Shown: positions 6,943-13,595 of the stretch, one piece after another
Numbering within the stretch: the stretch's first letter is position 1
Layout: every line of letters starts with the position of its first letter
Assembly: GCA_030550225.1 (NCBI GenBank)
Contig: JAUQPV010000030.1
Location: forward strand, 1 to 14,322
Length of the DNA: 14,322 nucleotides
Direction: 5' to 3'
From: Acidobacteriota bacterium
GTDB taxonomy: Bacteria > Acidobacteriota > HRBIN11
Position numbers and translations under genes: made by a program
The notes under the pieces: model-generated
What the model was told of the DNA's origin: nothing
The model's database searches: none
What the model saw: the letters and a program-made list of their open reading frames with translations, nothing else

Positions 6943-7281
6943 GTGGAGAAGAAACGGCTCAGGTTACCGGCCCGCCTCCGGAAATTCTTCTGGGACGTGG
7001 ACTTCGAGCGACTGACCGGGGAGGTATCCCGGGACTTTATCCTGAAGCGGCTCCTGGCCTGTGGGGACTGGTCCGCATGGAAGTGGCTTCGAAAACACGT
7101 TCCCGAAGACGAACTCCGGGCACTCCTTGTGCGTACGCGGGGGCGGAGCCTGGAGCCCGATCGGCTCCTCTTCTATGCGGTCATCCTCGGAATTCCCTAT
7201 GAGACCGCCGTCGCATGGCTCCGAGAGCGGGAAGACCCGTGGAGTCGAAGGCATGAGGCTACACGCAAGCGTTCTACCTGA
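6943..7281 (+). CDS. DUF6922-like small protein, putative antitoxin partner of AbiEii
   Basis: A 112-residue protein rich in Arg, Leu and Trp. The stretch from about 14 to 45 (RKFFWDVDFERLT, then SRDFILKRLLACGDWSAWKWL) and the later LLFYAVILGIP look like the DUF6922 family, small proteins found next to AbiEii-type nucleotidyltransferases. I judged this by pattern from memory. Only a GTG start is available at 6943, with GGGGAT upstream. The gene overlaps the nucleotidyltransferase gene by 29 bases, the arrangement of toxin-antitoxin pairs where the antitoxin comes first. By analogy with AbiEi or MNT it should neutralise or repress its partner. No helix-turn-helix can be assigned with confidence. 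Confidence 0.75.
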   Translation: MEKKRLRLPARLRKFFWDVDFERLTGEVSRDFILKRLLACGDWSAWKWLRKHVPEDELRALLVRTRGRSLEPDRLLFYAVILGIPYETAVAWLREREDPWSRRHEATRKRST

Positions 7282-7888
7282 ACCGCTCCTTCGGCGCTTA
7301 CGGCCCGCCGCCCGGGTCTTTACAGAGTACGGATTCGTCCTCGGGGGTGGTACGGCGGTCGCCTTGTGGTTCGGCCATCGCCGGTCCCAAGACCTCGACT
7401 TTTTTCGAGAGACGCCTATACCGCATCCGGAAGGGCTGGCCCGGGAACTGCATCGCCGGATAGGGCTTTCTATCGGTGAGGTCGCCCGAGGGACCATTCA
7501 CGGAAGTCTGACAGGGGTCCGTATCAGTTTGTTTGAGTATCTGTATCCGACCTTGAGCCGGCCCGTGTGGTGGAAGCGCTTCGGACTTTGGGTCTTTAGC
7601 CCGGACGACCTGGCGGCGATGAAGCTGGCCGCTGTGGTCCAACGCGGCGAGAAGAAGGACTTCATCGACATTTACGCCCTGGGAAGACGGTATCGCCCCC
7701 TCGTGGAGCTGATCCGGCTCTATCAAAGGAAATTTGACATCGGCGACCCAGGTCCTGTCTTACGGGCGCTCGTGTATTTTGAGGATGCCGAGACTGCCCC
7801 CATGCCCGATATGCGCTGGAAGGTCACCTGGGACCAGGTTCGAGACACGCTTATGACGTGGGTTCGAGACGCCGAGCGAGTGCTTTGA
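7253..7888 (+). CDS. AbiEii/AbiGii-type nucleotidyltransferase (putative toxin)
   Basis: A 211-residue member of the AbiEii/AbiGii nucleotidyltransferase family, toxins of type IV-like toxin-antitoxin or abortive infection systems; studied members transfer nucleotides to tRNA or other acceptors. The fold signature is GGGTAVALWFGHR at 31-43 followed by SQDLDFF at 45-51, where Asp47 and Asp49 are the metal-binding pair. The second block is SPDDLAAMKLAAVVQRGEKK at 116-135 followed by DFIDIYAL, again as in the family. All key residues are present, so it should be active. The ATG at 7253 is chosen because it begins the conserved N-terminus and overlaps the end of the DUF6922-like gene; the open frame extends further upstream but only as an antiparallel-looking, unlikely peptide. 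It ends 13 bases from the convergent trpB2 stop. Confidence 0.88.
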   Translation: MRLHASVLPEPLLRRLRPAARVFTEYGFVLGGGTAVALWFGHRRSQDLDFFRETPIPHPEGLARELHRRIGLSIGEVARGTIHGSLTGVRISLFEYLYPTLSRPVWWKRFGLWVFSPDDLAAMKLAAVVQRGEKKDFIDIYALGRRYRPLVELIRLYQRKFDIGDPGPVLRALVYFEDAETAPMPDMRWKVTWDQVRDTLMTWVRDAERVL

Positions 7889-7901
7889 CCCCCTTCCCCG
7901 T

Positions 7902-9275
7902 TTAAGAGACTGCCGGGACTCTCGGGAGTTGGGTCAGCGTCCGGGCGACCTCCTCGGCCGGGTACTCGTAGTCGGCCAGCTCGCCCCGCAGGTACTGGTC
8001 GTAGGCGGCCAGGTCGAAGTAGCCGTGCCCGCTCAGGTTGAAGAGGATCACGCGCCGGACGCCCTCGGCTTTTGCCCGCAGGGCCTCGTCGATGGCCGCC
8101 CGGACGGCATGGGCCGACTCGGGGGCCGGGACGATCCCCTCGGCTTGGGCGAAGGTCACGGCCGCCTCGAAGACCGTCCGCTGAGGGTAAGCGACGGCCT
8201 CCACGTAACCCTTCTCATAGAGGGCGCAGATGATGGGCGCCATGCCGTGGTACCGCAGGCCGCCGGCGTGGATCGGGGCCGGCGTAAAGGTATGGCCCAG
8301 GGTGTACATCTTTAGGAGCGGCGTCGTCCCGACGGTATCCCCGAAGTCGTAGGCGTAGACGCCCTTCGTCAGGCTCGGCGCCGCCGTCGGCTCGACGGCC
8401 ACAAAGCGGGTCGGCTTCCCATCGACGACCTTGTCCCGCATGAAGGGGAGCATCAGCCCGGCGTAGTTACTCCCGCCCCCGACGCACCCGATGACGACGT
8501 CGGGATACTCACCGGCCATCTCCATCTGCTTCTTTGCTTCCAGGCCGACGACCGTCTGATGCAAGAGGACGTGGTTGAGGACGCTCCCGAGGCTGTACTT
8601 CAGGCGGCCGCCGCTCGTCGCCGCCGCCTCGACGGCCTCGCTGATGGCGATCCCCAGCGAGCCCGGCGAGTCCGGCGCCTCGGCTAAGACCTTCCGCCCG
8701 GCGTTCGTCTCAGGACTCGGACTCGGGATGACGCGAGCCCCAAAGGTCTCCATCAGGATCCGCCGGTAGGGCTTCTGGTGGTAGCTGACCTTGACCATGA
8801 AGACCGTGCATTCCAGGTCGAAGAACCGGCAGGCCATCGCCAGGGCGCTCCCCCACTGGCCGGCGCCCGTCTCGGTCGTCAGGCCTCGGACGCCCTCCTG
8901 TTTGTTGTAAAATGCCTGGGCCAGGGCCGTATTCAGCTTGTGGCTCCCGGCCGGGCTGACGCCCTCGTACTTGTAGTAGATATGGGCCGGTGTGTCGAGG
9001 ACCTGCTCCAACCGTCGGGCCCGATGCAGGGGCGTCGGACGGTAGAGACGGTAGATTTCCCGGACGGGCTCGGGGATCTCGATGTACCGTTCCCGACTGA
9101 CCTCCTGAAGGATCAAGGCCATCGGGAACAGAGGCGCCAGGTCGTCGGGCCCGACGGGCTGGCCCGTCGCCGGATGGAGGACCGGCGGGAGCTCAAAGGG
9201 CAAGTCCGCCAGGATGTTGTAGTATGCCCGCGGGATGTCGTCCTCCGAGAGGAGAAAACGCGTCCGTTCGGCCAT
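7902..9275 (-). CDS. trpB2: Tryptophan synthase beta chain, TrpB2 type
   Basis: PLP enzyme that joins indole and serine to make tryptophan. The 457-residue product is longer than TrpB1 (about 400) and has TrpB2 features: an N-terminal extension, RPTPL at 79-83, the PLP lysine Lys113 in GSHKLNTA, Glu135 in TETGAGQWG, the phosphate loop GCVGGGSN at 263-270 and SGHG at 415-418. TrpB2 proteins often work without the alpha subunit and may salvage indole or deaminate serine; no trpA or other trp gene is in this window, which fits. The ATG at 9275 is decided by AGGAGG six bases upstream; the GTG at 9281 directly abuts that site and cannot use it. The gene lies downstream of the prolyl oligopeptidase gene, with a 250-bp leader that has its own promoter-like site. 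Confidence 0.94.
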   Translation of the reverse strand: MAERTRFLLSEDDIPRAYYNILADLPFELPPVLHPATGQPVGPDDLAPLFPMALILQEVSRERYIEIPEPVREIYRLYRPTPLHRARRLEQVLDTPAHIYYKYEGVSPAGSHKLNTALAQAFYNKQEGVRGLTTETGAGQWGSALAMACRFFDLECTVFMVKVSYHQKPYRRILMETFGARVIPSPSPETNAGRKVLAEAPDSPGSLGIAISEAVEAAATSGGRLKYSLGSVLNHVLLHQTVVGLEAKKQMEMAGEYPDVVIGCVGGGSNYAGLMLPFMRDKVVDGKPTRFVAVEPTAAPSLTKGVYAYDFGDTVGTTPLLKMYTLGHTFTPAPIHAGGLRYHGMAPIICALYEKGYVEAVAYPQRTVFEAAVTFAQAEGIVPAPESAHAVRAAIDEALRAKAEGVRRVILFNLSGHGYFDLAAYDQYLRGELADYEYPAEEVARTLTQLPRVPAVS

Positions 9276-9434
9276 CGCCACCCTCCTGAGTATGGGATGC
9301 TGGGTGTCGGGTCCAGGGCCAAGGGGACAAGAAGGCCCCCCGACGAGGCGATCCGAAAATCCGAGGGTCGAGGAGCCGGTACGTATACAGGTCGTTGGAC
9401 CCCTTGCCTTCTCCCCTCTGTGTTTTTATTTCCC

Positions 9435-9463
9435 ATTATGGAGAAAAGGCCGCTCGACCCCAA
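9435..9463 (-). promoter_or_regulatory. Candidate promoter for trpB2
   Basis: On the minus strand TTGGGG (9463-9458), a 17-base spacer and CATAAT (9440-9435), a 5/6 match to the -10 box. It would give a leader of about 150 bases. That leader holds complementary stretches (CAAGGGG and CCCCTTG), so it can fold. Confidence 0.4.
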
Positions 9464-9531
9464 ATCGCCCGCCCCTCGGACCAGACCTCTAAGCCGAACC
9501 CTACCGTGCCCGTCGCCGTGAATCCCGAGTC

Positions 9532-11688
9532 CTACTGGACCGGCACGTCCAACTGCCAGAAGAGGAAGAGGAGTTCGTCGGTCAGGTCCTCGATCTGTTG
9601 ACGAACGGGGAGAGCCCCGACGTGGCCGGCCTTCGTGTCGTATCGGAGCAGGATGGGCCGGTCCGAGGCGTTGGCCCACTGGAGCAGGGCCGTCATCTTG
9701 CGAGCGTGCAAGGGGTCGACTCGCGTGTCGGCGTCGCCTGTGACGAACAGGACGGCCGGATACTTCGTCCCGGGTTTCACGTTGTGATATGGCGAGTAGG
9801 CGAGCAGGTACTTGAACTGCTCGGGGTCGTCCGACGACCCGTACTCGGCCACCCAGTAGCGGGCGACCAGAAACTTGTGATACCGAATCATGTCCAGGAG
9901 GGGGTAGCCGCACACGACGGCCCGGAACAGGTCTGGCCTCTGCGTCAGGGCCGCCCCGACGAGGAGGCCTCCGTTGCTCCGGCCCGTGATGGCCAGGCGT
10001 TCGGGCCGGGTGTAGCCATTGGCGATGAGCCATTCGGCCGCCGCGATGAAGTCGTCGAAGACGTTCTGCTTTTGGGCCCGCATGCCGGCCTCGTGCCAGG
10101 CCTCGCCCAACTCGCCGCCGCCCCGAAGGTTGGCCAGGGCAAAGACGCCGCCCGTCTGGACCCACAGGGCCGCCATCGCCGAGTAGGACGGCGTCAGGCT
10201 GACGTTGAACCCGCCGTAGCCCGTCAGAAGGGTCGGATTCTGACCGTCCCGCCGGAGGCCCCTCGGATGGACCAAAAACATGGGGACCCGCGTGCCGTCC
10301 TTGGATGTGTACCACACTTGTCGGACGACGTAACGGTCGGGTCGGAGGGGGACCCGTACGGCGGCCCAGAGCGTTCGTCGGCCCGTCGCCACGTCGTACC
10401 GGTAGATGCGGGGCGGGACCAGAAACGACGTGAAAGCAAAGAAGGCTTCCCGGCGGTCCCATTCGCCCTGAAGGCCCGTGACGGAGCCCAGGGTTGGGAA
10501 GGCGATCTCCCGGACGAAGCGACCGTCCGGCTCGAAGACCCGCACCCGGGAGACGACGTTTTCGAGGTACTGGACGAGGAGTCGACCCCCGGCCAGGGCA
10601 AACCCCGTGAGGACGGCGTCCCGTTCAGGGACGACCTCCCGCCAGGTGTCGGGCGGTCCCGGATTTCGCAGGTCTACGGCCAGGATACGGCCCTTCGGGG
10701 CCTTCCAGTTTGTCAGGACGAAGAGCGTCGAACCGCCGAACTCACCGAGGAAACGGGCCGGGACGTCTCGCACTAACGTTCGAATCGCAGGGCTACCGGG
10801 CCCCTGGGACCCAGCCCCGGGGACCTCCATGTAATGAAGTTCCGTCTGTTGCGCACCGGCCCCGTAAAAGACGGTCAACAGCAGATAGCGTCCGTCGGGC
10901 GAGAGGTCGACGCCGATGATCTTGTCGGGCCCGTACCCCTGACCGAAGATTTCCCTGTCCTGCGAAGGGTCGGTCCCCATCGTATGGTAGTAAACCCGGG
11001 GACCGTCGGGCGTGTGCTTGGCGTAGTAGAAGCCCACTTTGTCAGACCGCAGGGCGATCCCGAAATATCGGCCCTTGGGAAGCCCATCGGGTAGGTCCTG
11101 CCCCGTCTCGACGTCCCGCCATCGGACAATGACCTCGTCCTCGCCCCCGTGGCGGACGCCATAGGCCAGCCAGCGGCCGTCCCGAGAGACCTCCAGAGGG
11201 CTGACGCTTGTCAAATGCTCGGGGTCCATCGTGTGGGGGTCGATCAGGACTCGGTCGGGTCCCCTCAGGCCTTCCCGCATGTACAGGACCGGTTGGTCCT
11301 GGTCGGCCCGCCGTTTCAGAAAGAAGTAACGGCCGTTGCGGACGATGGGGAGACTGACGGTATCGACCCGGAGCATCCGGGCGACCCGCTGCCGCAGGGC
11401 TTCCCGACCCGGGACGGCGTCCAAGAGCGAGCGAGTGTAGGCATTCTGGGCCTCGATCCAGGCCCGTGTCTCGGGACTCCAGGCGTCCTCCAGCCACCGG
11501 TAAGGGTCGACGACCTCGACACCGTGGAGGACCTCCCGGACTTCCTCCCGCCGCGTCTCCGGCGGTCGAGGTATCGCGGCCATCGGGGACCCGGCCGCGA
11601 CCGCCGATAGGACCCACCCCATCAGGATTCCCCAGACGGCTCCCGTCCGCCGACACCAGCGCGTTCGATGCTCCGTAGCTTGCCTCAT
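9532..11688 (-). CDS. Prolyl oligopeptidase, S9A family, exported
   Basis: A 718-residue serine peptidase that cuts short peptides after proline. The N-terminus has basic residues, a hydrophobic stretch (about 17-32) and an Ala-rich end (AVAAGSPMAA), consistent with export to the periplasm. The PDPYRWLED-type segment of the family (VVDPYRWLEDAWSPETRAW) is at 59-77, followed by the beta-propeller (about 110-440) and the alpha/beta hydrolase domain. The catalytic triad is Ser571 (GRSNGG), Asp654 (GDADTRVDP) and His689 (KAGHVGA). Tyr491 in GYGGFN is the oxyanion residue, and Arg656 matches the substrate-carboxyl arginine of the pig enzyme. Length equals the family norm (about 700 plus signal). 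The ATG at 11688 has GAGGGT six bases upstream. All key residues are intact. Confidence 0.95.
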   Translation of the reverse strand: MRQATEHRTRWCRRTGAVWGILMGWVLSAVAAGSPMAAIPRPPETRREEVREVLHGVEVVDPYRWLEDAWSPETRAWIEAQNAYTRSLLDAVPGREALRQRVARMLRVDTVSLPIVRNGRYFFLKRRADQDQPVLYMREGLRGPDRVLIDPHTMDPEHLTSVSPLEVSRDGRWLAYGVRHGGEDEVIVRWRDVETGQDLPDGLPKGRYFGIALRSDKVGFYYAKHTPDGPRVYYHTMGTDPSQDREIFGQGYGPDKIIGVDLSPDGRYLLLTVFYGAGAQQTELHYMEVPGAGSQGPGSPAIRTLVRDVPARFLGEFGGSTLFVLTNWKAPKGRILAVDLRNPGPPDTWREVVPERDAVLTGFALAGGRLLVQYLENVVSRVRVFEPDGRFVREIAFPTLGSVTGLQGEWDRREAFFAFTSFLVPPRIYRYDVATGRRTLWAAVRVPLRPDRYVVRQVWYTSKDGTRVPMFLVHPRGLRRDGQNPTLLTGYGGFNVSLTPSYSAMAALWVQTGGVFALANLRGGGELGEAWHEAGMRAQKQNVFDDFIAAAEWLIANGYTRPERLAITGRSNGGLLVGAALTQRPDLFRAVVCGYPLLDMIRYHKFLVARYWVAEYGSSDDPEQFKYLLAYSPYHNVKPGTKYPAVLFVTGDADTRVDPLHARKMTALLQWANASDRPILLRYDTKAGHVGALPVRQQIEDLTDELLFLFWQLDVPVQ

Positions 11689-11749
11689 CGGTGGACCCTC
11701 GCTCTTGCTCCCATGGCGAATCGCGAATAACGAACAGTACCTATCCTAA

Positions 11750-11770
11750 CCCTCTCCCAGTGGGAGAGGG
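11750..11770. repeat. REP-like palindrome CCCTCTCCC-AGT-GGGAGAGGG
   Basis: Perfect 9-bp arms (11750-11758 and 11762-11770) around AGT. The preceding bases CTATCCTAA (11741-11749) recur before a second, imperfect copy at 12614-12645. Similar CCCTCTCCC...GGGAGAGGG palindromes are scattered through intergenic DNA of many GC-rich bacteria. No T tract follows, so I call it a repeat rather than a terminator. Confidence 0.75.
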
Positions 11771-11843
11771 AATTCATCCTGATGGGCTGGGCCCCCTCCT
11801 GGACCCAACCAGACCGCTGGAGTCCTGGAGCCCCGACCGAATC

Positions 11844-11861
11844 ACGAACCGAACGGCCCTG
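11844..11861. repeat. 18-mer ACGAACCGAACGGCCCTG, copy A
   Basis: Matches copy B at 13094-13111 in 17 of 18 bases (C/T at the 15th). In this copy CCGAACG (11849-11855) can pair with CGTTCGG (11882-11888) further right, so the pairing partner is on the opposite side from copy B. Confidence 0.6.
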
Positions 11862-12025
11862 TTAGGCAACTGCTTTTAGAACGTTCGGCGGGCCGTCGAG
11901 GTTCGGCTCGGGCGGCCCGGCCAAGGAGACACCGAAGAAGGACTGGAATCCAGGCCCTTTCGGTTGTAACCTTTCTAAAATCCCAGCGCTCCAACTCGAC
12001 ATGGGAGAATAGAACGTCAGGAGAC

Positions 12026-12081
12026 TGTAGGGCCTGGCCTCGTCCCCGGCTGACAGCGCAGGACAAGGCCTGCGTCCTACA
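12026..12081. repeat. Inverted repeat TGTAGG...CCTACA in the leader of the osmC-like gene
   Basis: TGTAGG (12026-12031) and CCTACA (12076-12081) enclose a second palindrome, CGCAGG-ACAAGG-CCTGCG (12058-12075). Together they can form a branched or long hairpin 36 bases before the osmC start. It may be a REP-like unit or a leader structure; the sequence alone does not tell. Confidence 0.5.
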
Positions 12082-12117
12082 CGGATTTCCCGACACCGAG
12101 AACGCAGGGGTGCCGCC

Positions 12118-12579
12118 ATGGAAGAAATGCAGGCTCGTGTGACGCTCCGTCAAATCGACGCCTACCGCTTTGAGGTCCGGCTGGACCGTCCGGACGGATG
12201 GACGACCGAGATGGACGAGCCGGCCCCCTTAGGGAAGGAGGCCGGTCCGAACGCCGCCCGGCTCCTGGCGGCGGCCGTCGGCCATTGTCTGTCGGCCAGT
12301 CTGTTTTTCTGTCTCCAGAAAGCCCGGGTCTCCGTCGAGGGCATCGAGACGGACGTGACGGCCACGATCCGGCGCAACGAGCGGGGCCGGTGGCGGGTCG
12401 CCGCCTTGGACGTTCAAGTCCACGCCCGCGGGGTGCCTCCGGAACAGGCCGAGGCCTTCGAGCGGTGCGTCGGAATATTTGAAGACTACTGCATCGTCAC
12501 GGCCAGTGTCCGACAGGGCATTCCTGTCACCGTCCAGGTCCAGAGGCTACAAGCTATCTCAAAAACCCTCTCCCGGTGA
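12118..12579 (+). CDS. OsmC/Ohr family protein (thiol peroxidase-like)
   Basis: A 153-residue cytosolic protein of the OsmC/Ohr superfamily, which reduces organic hydroperoxides with a pair of cysteines. Here Cys57 lies in AAAVGHCLSASLFF and Cys125 in FEDYCIVTASVRQGIPV, the positions of the peroxidatic and resolving cysteines; two more cysteines are at 65 and 117. The second motif has CIVTAS where many members have CPVS, so this is a less typical subgroup and peroxidase activity is likely but not certain. The ATG at 12118 follows GGGGTG; an ATG three codons later is possible. The last codons (SKTLSR and the TGA) fall within a CCCTCTCCCGGTGAGAG palindrome, so a repeat unit has apparently supplied the end of the gene. 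Confidence 0.87.
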   Translation: MEEMQARVTLRQIDAYRFEVRLDRPDGWTTEMDEPAPLGKEAGPNAARLLAAAVGHCLSASLFFCLQKARVSVEGIETDVTATIRRNERGRWRVAALDVQVHARGVPPEQAEAFERCVGIFEDYCIVTASVRQGIPVTVQVQRLQAISKTLSR

Positions 12580-12655
12580 GAGTACTCACCTGACCTTCTT
12601 CCCGTGGGAGTGCCTATCCTAACTCTCTCCCAGAGGGAAGGGGGTTGAGGATAGG
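12565..12655. repeat. Cluster of degenerate REP-like palindromes at the end of the osmC-like gene
   Basis: The cluster holds CTCTCCCGGTGAGAG (12568-12582), GGTGAG-AGTA-CTCACC (12575-12590), and a larger hairpin with CCTATCCT (12613-12620) pairing with AGGATAGG (12648-12655) around CTCTCCC and GGGA runs. Bases 12614-12632 match 11741-11759 except for one C/T change, so this is the second copy of the same element. It separates the osmC-like gene from the next gene. Confidence 0.7.
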
Positions 12656-12670
12656 GGAGGCGCGGTCGCC

Positions 12671-13000
12671 ATGCGGTGGACAGGCTCGCCTGATGAAGTT
12701 TTGCCCCGAGTCATCGCGGACGTCTATCGACGGATCGCCGACCCGCAAGTCCGACAGTTTGCCATCGGACGGGCTGTCGATCCCGTGGCGGCCTTTGTCC
12801 AGCTCCGTCAGGCGGTCCAGCCACCGCCGACGCAGTTCCAGATCCTTTACGAAGGCGGGCCCATCGATCAGGTCCGGACCGTAGAACAAGCGCTCCGCCG
12901 CCTCTTCGGGAAGGACCCCCGCTACCGCCCGCTTCCGGCCTTGCGTCCGGGTTCGAGACGACGGGCCTATCAGTATGTCTACATCGTCCTTTGGGACTGA
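12671..13000 (+). CDS. Hypothetical protein, 109 residues
   Basis: I do not recognise a family. The product is soluble, Arg- and Pro-rich, begins MRWTGSPDEVLPRVIADVYR and ends QYVYIVLWD. The middle (58-82) reads like one alpha-beta unit (ILYEGGPIDQVRTVEQALRR). No signal peptide, membrane segment or cysteine is present. It is preferred over the longer antisense frame (13252-12614) because GGGGAGG lies upstream of the ATG, the codons favour G/C at third positions, and it sits cleanly between repeat elements, whereas the antisense frame runs through them. It follows the osmC-like gene by 91 bases on the same strand and could be cotranscribed. Confidence 0.6.
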   Translation: MRWTGSPDEVLPRVIADVYRRIADPQVRQFAIGRAVDPVAAFVQLRQAVQPPPTQFQILYEGGPIDQVRTVEQALRRLFGKDPRYRPLPALRPGSRRRAYQYVYIVLWD

Positions 13001-13018
13001 CAGGATGGAGGATGATGA

Positions 13019-13111
13019 CAGAGCCGTTCGGCCCGTGAAAAGCCAGATGAATTCGGCCCGGGCTGTGGGAAAAGACGTCCTACCCCCATTCTTACGAACC
13101 GAACGGCTCTG
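13019..13111. repeat. 93-bp element with perfect 13-bp inverted ends
   Basis: CAGAGCCGTTCGG (13019-13031) and CCGAACGGCTCTG (13099-13111) are exact reverse complements. Inside, TTCGGCCCG occurs twice (13028-13036 and 13052-13060). The right arm is part of the 18-mer also found at 11844-11861. It lies between two convergent genes. It could be a small non-autonomous mobile element (MITE-like), a structured RNA, or a bidirectional hairpin; no clear target-site duplication and no T tract were seen. Confidence 0.7.
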
Positions 13112-13152
13112 ATAAAGAAGCCGTCGCTGGGACGAAACGGCCCGTGTCGGCT

Positions 13153-13419
13153 TCATCCGAATAGGCCGACGCTCAGCCCGCAAAGCCCGACCCAGACGAG
13201 GAAGAGGGTCCCCAGGATGAGTATCAGCATGAACAGAGCCCCCAGGACCCACGCCAACAGCTTGAGGGTCAGGAATAGGACCTTCATCACGAGTTTAAAG
13301 ACGAATCCCAGGACCAAGAACGGCACGAGGACCAGGCCGATCAGAAGGCCCATCCCCAAGGCCAGAAGCCCCAAGCCGATTGCCCACCCGACGGCGGAAG
13401 CCGTCAGGACCCAGAGCAT
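13153..13419 (-). CDS. Small hydrophobic membrane protein, 88 residues
   Basis: The family is not recognised. Almost the whole chain is hydrophobic: segments at about 2-22, 24-41 and 47-80 (Leu, Val, Gly and Phe rich, broken by FKLVMK at 41-46) suggest three or four transmembrane helices and nearly no soluble part. Starting at the ATG at 13419 places GGAGG five bases upstream, which decides against the in-frame ATG at 13485. It is downstream of nth on the same strand and separated by 176 bases holding a long inverted repeat. A role in the envelope is all that can be inferred. Confidence 0.75.
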   Translation of the reverse strand: MLWVLTASAVGWAIGLGLLALGMGLLIGLVLVPFLVLGFVFKLVMKVLFLTLKLLAWVLGALFMLILILGTLFLVWVGLCGLSVGLFG

Positions 13420-13496
13420 CGCATCCTCCGGGGTCAGAGTACGACTCAGCGGAATAACGCTAAGGACGTACGATGCGGAATGCAAGATGTAATTCC

Positions 13497-13584
13497 CAGG
13501 TGTTGGGTCCCGGGTAAAGAAAATGCCAAACGGGTCCTATGCTCTTCACTCCTTACCTTCCCCTTGACTGGGACCCGGCACCTG
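13497..13584. repeat. 15-bp inverted repeat with a 58-base interval, upstream of the membrane protein gene
   Basis: CAGGTGTTGGGTCCC (13497-13511) and GGGACCCGGCACCTG (13570-13584) are complementary except for two central positions. Those two become G-U pairs if the minus strand arm GGCACC-type is read as RNA on the plus strand. The pair lies between nth and the small membrane gene. It resembles in size and layout the 93-bp element 400 bases to the left but is unrelated in sequence. Confidence 0.65.
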
Positions 13585-13595
13585 TCCCTGGGACC

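Larger units (their letters stand above)
11689..12117. other. 429-bp divergent intergenic region with several palindromes and no gene
   Basis: This gap separates the prolyl oligopeptidase gene (minus) from the osmC-like gene (plus). I see no credible gene in it; the open frames crossing it lack family signals and run through repeats. It holds a degenerate period-8 stretch (about 11715-11737), a REP-like hairpin (11750-11770), a copy of an 18-mer shared with 13094-13111, and an inverted repeat before osmC (12026-12081). Both promoters must lie here, but no strong box pair was recognised. Confidence 0.6.

Noticed and set aside
9276..9295. T-box-like AGGGTGG in the trpB2 leader
   Set aside because: The bases are the AGGAGG ribosome-binding site and what follows; no specifier loop or T-box domain could be assembled around it.
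9113..10462. A 449-residue minus-strand open frame, plus long plus-strand frames opposite ribF, the propeller, trpB2 and the peptidase
   Set aside because: They overlap genes with intact catalytic motifs in another frame and show only Arg/Pro/Gly/Val-rich shadow composition, a common result of high GC.
13019..13111. Bidirectional intrinsic terminator between convergent genes
   Set aside because: The arms are 67 bases apart and no T tract follows on either strand, so a classical terminator is not supported.
12614..13252. A 212-residue minus-strand open frame
   Set aside because: It runs antisense through the better-supported plus-strand gene, a REP-like cluster and the 93-bp element, has no plausible domain, and its composition (Arg/Ser/Pro rich) is typical of a shadow frame.
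13419..13485. Longer N-terminus of the small membrane protein from the ATG at 13485
   Set aside because: The internal ATG at 13419 has an excellent GGAGG site, and the extra 22 residues are polar and unlike the rest.
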